DNA of 11,698 bases from JBMYYE01 sp049609065. GTDB taxonomy: Bacteria; Pseudomonadota; Alphaproteobacteria; Rhodobacterales; Rhodobacteraceae. Below are positions 6,434 to 11,698 of this stretch, piece by piece. The DNA is taken from NCBI GenBank assembly GCA_049609065.1, contig JBMYYE010000077.1, positions 1 to 11,698 on the forward strand, given 5' to 3'. A model generated the notes under the pieces. It searched no databases, was not told the DNA's origin, and was given only the letters and a program-made list of their open reading frames with translations. The translations under genes were made by a program, and so were the position numbers. Numbering within the stretch: position 1 is the stretch's first letter; the number at the start of each line of letters is the position of its first letter.

Positions 6434-6457
6434 GGTTCGCGTTCGCGGGCCTTTTTT
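6434..6457 (+). terminator. Rho-independent terminator of ccoNOQP
   Basis: GGTTCGC (6434-6440) pairs with GCGGGCC (6445-6451), including two G-U pairs, around a GTTC loop, followed by TTTTTT (6452-6457). It lies 111 nt after the ccoP stop and 32 nt before ccoG, separating the structural operon from the assembly operon. Read-through may still supply ccoGHIS. Confidence 0.8.
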
Positions 6458-6489
6458 ACCTAAATTAACGCGCTAGATGGAGAAATCCC

Positions 6490-7917
6490 GTGAGCACAGA
6501 AGAAACACCTCCAAATCTTTACGCAGCTCGTGAACCTGTCTTCCCTAAAAAAGTATATGGCAAGTTTAGATCCTTGAAATGGATCATCATGGCTGTGACT
6601 TTAGGGATATATTATTTGTCACCTTGGATTCGTTGGGATCGGGGTGCGAACCTCCCAGATCAAGCGATCCTTATTGATCTTGCCAATCGCCGTTTCTTTT
6701 TCTTTTGGATTGAAATCTGGCCACATGAATTTTATTTCCTCGCAGGCCTCCTTATTATGGCGGGCTTGGGGCTCTTTCTCTTTACGTCTGCGCTCGGCCG
6801 CGTTTGGTGCGGCTATGCATGTCCACAAACGGTCTGGACCGATCTTTTCATCCTGACGGAACGCTGGGTGGAAGGCGATCGCAACGCACGTTTGCGCCTG
6901 TATCGGGGCAAATGGGACCTGAAAAAATGGCGTCTGCGGATTACAAAATGGATCATTTGGGTCTGCATCGCGTTGGCGACAGGCGGGGCGTGGGTGTTCT
7001 ATTTCACAGATGCCCCTACGCTTTTGGTGAACTTGTTCACGCTTAATGCGCACCCCATTGCCTACACAACCATCTTTGTTATGGCTGCGATTACATTCCT
7101 CTTTGGTGGCCTCGCACGCGAACAGGTGTGTATCTATATGTGCCCTTGGCCACGTATCCAAGCGGCGATGATGGACGAAGAAACCCTCACTGTGGGTTAC
7201 CGTGAATGGCGCGGTGAACCACGTGGTAAATTACGCCGCAAAGAGGGGGCCGAAAATACAGGCGATTGTATTGATTGCATGGCCTGTGTGAATGTGTGCC
7301 CAACCGGCATCGACATTCGCGACGGGCAACAGCTTGAATGTATCACATGCGCACTTTGTATTGATGCATGTGATGAAATGATGGCCAAAATCGGTAAGCC
7401 ACGCGGCTTGATTGATTATCTCGCATTGTCTGATGAGGGCCGCGAACGTGCCGGGGCTGCGCCGCGTCCAATTTGGAAACACGTGTTCCGTTTGCGCACC
7501 ATGATTTATGTGACTTTGTGGTCTGCGGTCGGTATTGCACTGGTTGTGGCACTCTTTATCCGACCAGACATCAATATGACGGTGTCGCCTGTGCGGAATC
7601 CAACATTTGTCACCCTTGCGGATGGGTCCATTCGAAACACCTATGAGGTGCGACTGCGCAACAAACACGGGGACGAACGTCCGTTTTATTTCTCAATTTC
7701 GCCTGCTGATACATTCGAAATTGAGCTTGAAGGCGAAGATGAACTGATTTCAATGGTGCCTGCGGATGAAACAAAGCTCCAACGGCTTTATATTGTTGCC
7801 CCTAAAGGGACAGAGGCCGCGAAACTCGACCGAAGTAATATTCGGATCTGGGTCAAGGATGGTGTTTCTGGGGAAAGAACGTATAAAGACACCGTATTTA
7901 ACGGACGCGGACGGTAG
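6490..7917 (+). CDS. ccoG: Cytochrome c oxidase accessory protein CcoG/FixG (RdxA/RdxB family), polyferredoxin-type membrane protein
   Basis: Inner-membrane iron-sulphur protein needed for cbb3 assembly; in Rhodobacter the family has been reported to reduce Cu(II), supporting copper delivery to CcoN. The 475 residues contain about five hydrophobic helices (about 31-47, 78-100, 153-178, 190-210 and, after the ferredoxin domain, 338-358). Two 4Fe-4S ferredoxin motifs are intact: Cys260, 263, 266 and 270 (CIDCMACVNVCP) and Cys284, 287, 290 and 294 (CITCALCIDAC). Two further family cysteine motifs, CGYACPQTVW and CIYMCPWPR, flank helices. The C-terminal domain after residue 360 is the periplasmic immunoglobulin-like fold of FixG. 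GTG start at 6490 with GGAGA (6479-6483) 6 nt before it. ccoH begins 2 nt after its stop, showing an operon. No FNR box lies in front of it. Confidence 0.97.
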   Translation: MSTEETPPNLYAAREPVFPKKVYGKFRSLKWIIMAVTLGIYYLSPWIRWDRGANLPDQAILIDLANRRFFFFWIEIWPHEFYFLAGLLIMAGLGLFLFTSALGRVWCGYACPQTVWTDLFILTERWVEGDRNARLRLYRGKWDLKKWRLRITKWIIWVCIALATGGAWVFYFTDAPTLLVNLFTLNAHPIAYTTIFVMAAITFLFGGLAREQVCIYMCPWPRIQAAMMDEETLTVGYREWRGEPRGKLRRKEGAENTGDCIDCMACVNVCPTGIDIRDGQQLECITCALCIDACDEMMAKIGKPRGLIDYLALSDEGRERAGAAPRPIWKHVFRLRTMIYVTLWSAVGIALVVALFIRPDINMTVSPVRNPTFVTLADGSIRNTYEVRLRNKHGDERPFYFSISPADTFEIELEGEDELISMVPADETKLQRLYIVAPKGTEAAKLDRSNIRIWVKDGVSGERTYKDTVFNGRGR

Positions 7918-7919
7918 TT

Positions 7920-8372
7920 ATGAAACCACTAACAGGACGGAAAGTCTTCGCGATCACGGTATCAGCATTTGCCGTGATCATTGGTGTGAATTTGGTCTTG
8001 GCCTTTAAAGCTGTGGGAACCTTCCCTGGCCTTGAAGTAAAAAATAGCTATGTGGCGAGCCAAGAATTCAATGCCCGCAAAGCTGCACAATTGTCGCTTG
8101 GTTGGGATGTTGCTGCGACATATGATGGGGATGCTGTTATAATGACGATCACCAATAAAATGGGTGATCCGATTGAGGCAAAATCTGTCACAGGTATTTT
8201 GGGCCGCGCGACGATGGCGGCGGATGATGTTACGCCGGAATTCGTTTGGGATGGCACACAATACCGGTTCCCGATTGCGCTTGGAAAAGGAAACTGGAAT
8301 TTGCGTTTGAAAGCTGTGGCTAAAAACGGGACAGCCTTCGAACAACGTATTCCGATCTATGTAAAAGGATAG
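7920..8372 (+). CDS. ccoH: cbb3 oxidase assembly protein CcoH/FixH
   Basis: 150-residue FixH-family protein required for stable assembly of the cbb3 oxidase, where it associates with CcoN-containing subcomplexes. One N-terminal transmembrane helix (about residues 9-29, FAITVSAFAVIIGVNLVLAF) is followed by a periplasmic domain with the family hallmark FPGLEVKNSYVASQEFN (about 33-49) and a beta-rich C-terminus. Start ATG lies 2 nt after ccoG and the stop 3 nt before ccoI, so it is translated within the assembly operon, probably by coupling. No Cys or His metal motif is visible. Length is usual. Confidence 0.95.
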   Translation: MKPLTGRKVFAITVSAFAVIIGVNLVLAFKAVGTFPGLEVKNSYVASQEFNARKAAQLSLGWDVAATYDGDAVIMTITNKMGDPIEAKSVTGILGRATMAADDVTPEFVWDGTQYRFPIALGKGNWNLRLKAVAKNGTAFEQRIPIYVKG

Positions 8373-8375
8373 GCT

Positions 8376-10565
8376 ATGTCCGTTGGAATGGCTTCGCGAC
8401 CATCTGCATGCCCCGCTTGTGATGCGGCACCATCCGCTGAGGCGCTTGCAAAAATGTCGCTTCCGACAGAAGCAAACTTGATGCTGTCTTTGCCGACCAT
8501 CCATTGCGCAATCTGTATTGAAGCCGTGGAACGGGCCTTGAATGCGCGCGACGATGTGCATGAGGCGCGGGTGAACCTAACGCTAAAACGCGTATCTGTC
8601 GAAGCTGAACCAGAGGTCGAGGCGACGGACCTCATCAAAACGCTTGCTGCTGTGGGATATGAGGCCCACGAACTTGATGCAGGCTCAATTCGCGCGACAC
8701 AGACCGACAAAAGCGGTCGTGATCTTCTGATGCGGTTGGGGGTTGCTGGCTTTGCCATGATGAACGTGATGCTGCTTTCGGTATCTGTGTGGTCTGGTGC
8801 CGAATCCGCGACGCGGGACCTATTCCATTGGATTTCGGCTCTGATTGCCCTGCCAACAATTGCTTTTTCTGGGCAACCCTTTTTCAAAAATGCGTATGGG
8901 GCTTTGTCCGTTGGGCGGCTCAATATGGATGTACCGATTTCTTTGGCCATTTTGCTTGCGGGTGGGATGTCGCTTTATGAAACTATGCAGCATGGCGAAC
9001 ACGCGTATTTTGATGCGGCTTTGTCGCTTACGTTTTTCTTGCTGGCAGGTCGATATCTCGATCATCGCACTCGTGCTGTGGCACGCTCTGCGGCAGAAGA
9101 ACTTGCCGCACTCGAAGTCCCACGCGCCACGCGGTTAACCACAGATGGTATGGAAACCGTTCCAATCTCTGCCCTCGAAGTTGGTGATATCGTTGAGGTG
9201 AAACCAGGCGCACGTATGCCTGTGGATGGCATCGTGATAAAAGGCGCCACCGAAATTGACCGCTCTCTTTTGACGGGGGAAACGCTCCCTGTGTTTGTCA
9301 GCACTGGCGCCGAAGTGAGCACGGGTGAGGTGAACCTCACTGGGCCGCTTGAGGTGCGTACAGTTGCCGCCGGCGAAGATAGCTCCTTGCACCGCATGGC
9401 AAACCTTGTGGCCGTGGCCGAAAGTTCCAAAAACCGCTACACATCGCTTGCGGATCGGGCGGCAAAAATCTACGCACCTGCCGTGCATCTGCTGGCTCTT
9501 GGGGCGTTTTTGGTATGGCTTGCGATCACATATGGGGATGTGCGTTATGCGCTGAATATTGCCGTTGCGGTTCTTATCATCACATGCCCCTGCGCGCTTG
9601 GCTTGGCGGTTCCTGCCGTGACCACGGCGGCCTCTGGGCGCTTATTCAAACAAGGTCTATTGATCAAAGATCCGACCGCGCTCGAACGTTTGGCAGAGGT
9701 GGATACAGTTGTCTTTGATAAAACTGGCACCCTCACATATGGACGCCCGAAACCCGTTGGCATGGATACGGTTGAGGCCCCCGATTTGATGCTGGCCTTT
9801 GCCTTGGCGCGCGGATCTTCACATCCATTGTCCCAAGCCTTAAGCGATTATTGCGTGCAAAATCACGTACAGCTCGTTGCCCTTGAAAACGTGAAAGAGG
9901 TCGCAGGTTACGGCGTCGAAGGCGAATATGAAGGCCAGCTCGTGCGCTTGGGGCGCGCGGAATGGGTTGGCGCAGTTCCTCAAAACCACGTGGCAACATA
10001 TCTATCGATTGAAGGCCAAGATGCGGTTGTATTCCGTTTCGAAGACCAACTTCGTGAAGGCTGCGAAGCTGCGATTTCTGCTCTAAAATCTGCGGGGAAA
10101 GAAATATACCTGCTGTCTGGTGATGTCGAAGGCCCTGTGCAAGCGCTGGCCAAATCCTTAGGGATCGATCACGCAATCCACGGGGCTTTGCCAGAAGAGA
10201 AAGCACAAAAAGTGGCGGCTCTTGCCGCAGAAAACAAACGCGTCCTCATGGTGGGGGATGGGCTAAATGACACCGCTGCTCTCTCAGCGGCGCATGTGTC
10301 GATTTCCCCTGCCTCCGCGCTTGATGCGGCCCGTGTGGCCTCAGATGTTGTGCTTATGGGGCAGGATTTGAACGCCATTCCAGAGGCCCTTATCGTTGCC
10401 AAAAAAGCAACGCGTCGGATTAAAGAAAACTTTGCAATTGCCGCGGGCTATAACTTCATTGCTGTGCCAATTGCGCTTATCGGGCTGGCAACACCTTTGG
10501 CGGCGGCGCTTGCAATGTCCTTTTCATCGATTACAGTATCGGTGAATGCCCTGCGTTTGAGGTAG
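8376..10565 (+). CDS. ccoI: P1B-type copper-exporting ATPase CcoI/FixI
   Basis: Inner-membrane ATPase that supplies copper for the CuB site of CcoN. The 729 residues begin with an extra C12-P-A-C15 pair, then one heavy-metal-associated domain with CxxC at C44-A-I-C47 (HCAICIEAVERAL), about eight transmembrane helices, actuator-domain TGE (E302 in LLTGET), the membrane metal site C404-P-C406 (CPCALG), phosphorylation site D448 in DKTGTLT, the nucleotide-domain H483-P484 pair in SSHPLS, and GDGLND (627-632) of the hinge. All catalytic motifs are intact. CPC plus the position between ccoH and ccoS marks the FixI/CcoI subgroup rather than a detoxifying CopA. The gene lies 3 nt after ccoH, with AAGGAT (8365-8370) as ribosome site inside the end of ccoH, and ccoS follows after 3 nt. 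Confidence 0.97.
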   Translation: MSVGMASRPSACPACDAAPSAEALAKMSLPTEANLMLSLPTIHCAICIEAVERALNARDDVHEARVNLTLKRVSVEAEPEVEATDLIKTLAAVGYEAHELDAGSIRATQTDKSGRDLLMRLGVAGFAMMNVMLLSVSVWSGAESATRDLFHWISALIALPTIAFSGQPFFKNAYGALSVGRLNMDVPISLAILLAGGMSLYETMQHGEHAYFDAALSLTFFLLAGRYLDHRTRAVARSAAEELAALEVPRATRLTTDGMETVPISALEVGDIVEVKPGARMPVDGIVIKGATEIDRSLLTGETLPVFVSTGAEVSTGEVNLTGPLEVRTVAAGEDSSLHRMANLVAVAESSKNRYTSLADRAAKIYAPAVHLLALGAFLVWLAITYGDVRYALNIAVAVLIITCPCALGLAVPAVTTAASGRLFKQGLLIKDPTALERLAEVDTVVFDKTGTLTYGRPKPVGMDTVEAPDLMLAFALARGSSHPLSQALSDYCVQNHVQLVALENVKEVAGYGVEGEYEGQLVRLGRAEWVGAVPQNHVATYLSIEGQDAVVFRFEDQLREGCEAAISALKSAGKEIYLLSGDVEGPVQALAKSLGIDHAIHGALPEEKAQKVAALAAENKRVLMVGDGLNDTAALSAAHVSISPASALDAARVASDVVLMGQDLNAIPEALIVAKKATRRIKENFAIAAGYNFIAVPIALIGLATPLAAALAMSFSSITVSVNALRLR

Positions 10566-10568
10566 GCC

Positions 10569-10727
10569 ATGGATGCTTTAACATATTTGATCCCAATTGC
10601 GATTTTGCTTGGCTTGGTTGGGCTTTTGGCATTTTTGTGGACGCTTTTTAATCGGCAATATGATGATCCAGATGGGGATAGTCAGCGCATTTTATCCAGC
10701 AAATGGGATGATGAACCAAAGCCCTAA
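10569..10727 (+). CDS. ccoS: cbb3 oxidase assembly protein CcoS/FixS (52 residues)
   Basis: Small maturation protein; loss of CcoS in Rhodobacter gives an oxidase lacking its cofactors. The frame starts MDALTYLIPIAILLG and has one transmembrane helix (about residues 6-26), then a short tail with the family motif QYDDPDGDSQRIL (about 30-42), ending DDEPKP. ATG 10569 lies 3 nt after the ccoI stop, with AGG-rich sequence (10560-10566) as a possible ribosome site. The length of 52 residues is normal for FixS and is below common gene-calling cutoffs, so it is easily missed. Its stop overlaps the stop of the convergent downstream gene by 4 nt. Confidence 0.95.
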   Translation: MDALTYLIPIAILLGLVGLLAFLWTLFNRQYDDPDGDSQRILSSKWDDEPKP

Positions 10728-11389
10728 GGGGCAATGGTAACGCAAGCTTCGCCAATATCTGAAATCGTAACACAGCAGGTGTCACCGGGGTTTAAACGCC
10801 CGATACCCGCGGGCGTTCCCGTGAAAATCAAATCCCCCGCCATGAGATCGACATAGGTTTTGAGATGGTGAATGATGCCATCAACGTCCCAGATCATATC
10901 GCGGAGTGCGGCAAACTGTGTGCGAGCACCATTGACGGTGGTTTCAATGCTGCAGGCCCCAAGATCCGCAATAGATGTGGCTGAAATAATCGCCCCGCAA
11001 ACGGCCGATTGGTCAAACCCTTTGGCCATATCCCACGGGCGCTTGGTGGTTTTGGCCTCCGCCTGCAAGTCGCGCCGCGTGAGGTCATTTCCCGCAGCAT
11101 AGCCAAACACAGGGTTTTGTTTGTCAGGGCCAATTGCCACAACCAGCTCCCCTTCGAAATGGAGGTTGTCCGTTGCTTTAGGGTAGGGGATGATCCGCCC
11201 CGTTTCGAGGAGCGCGGTTGCGGGCTTGCTAAAGAAAAAAGGAGGATCTTTTGGATTGTTGCCCAGTTCGCGGGCGTGGTCTTCATAGTTTCGACCAACG
11301 CAATAAATGCGTCGCACGGGAAAGTGTGTTTCACTGTCCTGGATGGCAAGGCATGGTTGATCTGGCGCGGGAAATGCAAAATGGGTCAT
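10724..11389 (-). CDS. Fumarylacetoacetate hydrolase-family protein (fumarylpyruvate hydrolase/acylpyruvase-like)
   Basis: 221-residue single-domain FAH-family protein, predicted cytoplasmic metal-dependent C-C hydrolase or decarboxylase of beta-diketo acids such as acylpyruvates or oxaloacetate. Visible: YCVGRNYEDHARELG (about 29-43), FFFSKPATAL (about 51-60), the metal-binding E79-G-E81 in HFEGELVVAIG, GYAAGNDLTRRDLQ with D102 as likely third metal ligand, a K-rich stretch leading to AKGFDQSAV, and the C-terminal GDLIFTGTPAGIG. This is the short form (FAHD1/NagK-like) and not the tyrosine-pathway enzyme. The exact substrate cannot be read from sequence. It converges on ccoS with a 4-nt overlap of stops and follows the carboxypeptidase gene by 38 nt on the same strand. 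No clear Shine-Dalgarno precedes ATG 11389. Functional link to the cco genes is unlikely. Confidence 0.9.
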   Translation of the reverse strand: MTHFAFPAPDQPCLAIQDSETHFPVRRIYCVGRNYEDHARELGNNPKDPPFFFSKPATALLETGRIIPYPKATDNLHFEGELVVAIGPDKQNPVFGYAAGNDLTRRDLQAEAKTTKRPWDMAKGFDQSAVCGAIISATSIADLGACSIETTVNGARTQFAALRDMIWDVDGIIHHLKTYVDLMAGDLIFTGTPAGIGRLNPGDTCCVTISDIGEACVTIAP

Positions 11390-11427
11390 GGGGCTAAGAA
11401 AAACGATTTTCTAGCACCATGCAAGGT

Positions 11428-11698
11428 TTAGCTCGGCCCAATGGGGCGACAATCCACACCACGTGCGTTGAGGCGCTTACAGGCAAGCTGTGCGGTCTCT
11501 TGCGTCAGGCCAACAAAGTTTGCGTTGAAGCCTTTGCTGTTTTTGACCACACGGCGGGACGAGCCATCCAACGTTGCCGTTTCCTTGAGCGCGGTCTTCA
11601 GCAACATGCGCTCGGCGCCTGTGCGGGTGTTATATGCGCCTACGTTTACGCTCCAAGATTTTTTGCCACTGCGCGATGGGCGCGACACGACGATGGGG
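11428..11698 (-). CDS. SPOR-domain C-terminus of a probable D-alanyl-D-alanine carboxypeptidase (runs off right edge)
   Basis: The last 89 residues of a minus-strand gene whose start lies beyond the right edge; the frame is open through 11698, so the GTG at 11688 is not the true start. The segment from KSWSVNVGAYNTRTGAERMLL to the end is a SPOR-type peptidoglycan-binding domain, with conserved tail GFNANFVGLTQETAQLACKRL and ending CRPIGPS. This tail resembles that of Rhodobacteraceae penicillin-binding carboxypeptidases, which trim the terminal D-Ala of muropeptides in the periplasm. The catalytic SxxK domain is not in the window, so the name rests on the tail; another SPOR-domain envelope protein is possible. 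Confidence 0.7.
   Translation of the reverse strand, partial: PIVVSRPSRSGKKSWSVNVGAYNTRTGAERMLLKTALKETATLDGSSRRVVKNSKGFNANFVGLTQETAQLACKRLNARGVDCRPIGPS

Noticed and set aside
6674..6687. TTGATCTTGCCAAT inside ccoG as an FNR box
   Set aside because: Only the left half-site matches; the right half is CCAAT instead of ATCAA, and it is within coding sequence.
6619..7161. 180-codon antisense frame across ccoG
   Set aside because: Shadow frame created by ccoG codon usage; the sense gene is complete with all motifs.
7962..8561. 199-codon antisense frame spanning ccoH and the start of ccoI
   Set aside because: It crosses two well-supported sense genes in the assembly operon and shows no domain or ribosome site.
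8357..8950. 197-codon antisense frame across the start of ccoI
   Set aside because: Low-complexity Ser/Ala/Arg composition typical of a shadow; nothing recognisable.
1..11698. Mobile element, phage, CRISPR, toxin-antitoxin or other novel system
   Set aside because: No transposase, integrase, repeat array or terminal inverted repeats were seen; every sizeable interval is covered by a recognisable gene or a short regulatory gap.

Overview
The window is a chromosomal segment of an alphaproteobacterium, most likely a Rhodobacteraceae (Roseobacter-group) member with moderate GC content. This rests on FnrL with the CX2CX7C cluster spacing, on the order hemN-fnrL-usp-ccoNOQP-ccoGHIS known from Rhodobacter and Paracoccus, and on the SPOR-tailed D-Ala-D-Ala carboxypeptidase at the right edge. 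The species is not identified. There are no mobile elements, CRISPR arrays, rRNA or tRNA genes.

Layout. Positions 1-1045 (minus) hold hemN, anaerobic coproporphyrinogen III dehydrogenase, cut by the left edge. It diverges from fnrL (1102-1851, plus), the oxygen-sensing FNR-type regulator, across one perfect FNR box (1081-1094). fnrL ends in an intrinsic terminator and converges on a tandem-domain universal stress protein gene (1866-2705, minus). Between usp and ccoN lie two perfect FNR boxes 31 bp apart. ccoNOQP (2907-6323) encodes all subunits of the cbb3-type cytochrome c oxidase and is followed by 166 bp containing two hairpins and a Rho-independent terminator. ccoGHIS (6490-10727) encodes the oxidase assembly factors, including a 52-residue CcoS. 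Convergent with ccoS, and overlapping it by 4 bp, is a fumarylacetoacetate hydrolase-family gene (10724-11389, minus). The C-terminal part of a carboxypeptidase gene (11428-11698, minus) runs off the right edge.

How it works together. FnrL loses its iron-sulphur cluster in oxygen. When oxygen falls it should bind the TTGAT-N4-ATCAA boxes and switch on the high-affinity oxidase, the stress protein and oxygen-independent haem synthesis. HemN supports haem for CcoN, CcoO and CcoP; CcoI supplies copper to CcoN; CcoG, CcoH and CcoS complete maturation.

I see no wholly new system: this is a classic microaerobic respiration locus. The points worth a second look are regulatory: a mirror-symmetric pair of FNR boxes serving two divergent promoters, a probably leaderless hemN transcript, an FNR box placed where fnrL would autoregulate, a structured ccoP 3' region that could release a small RNA, the lack of an FNR box before ccoGHIS, and an abrupt codon-usage shift inside ccoN.
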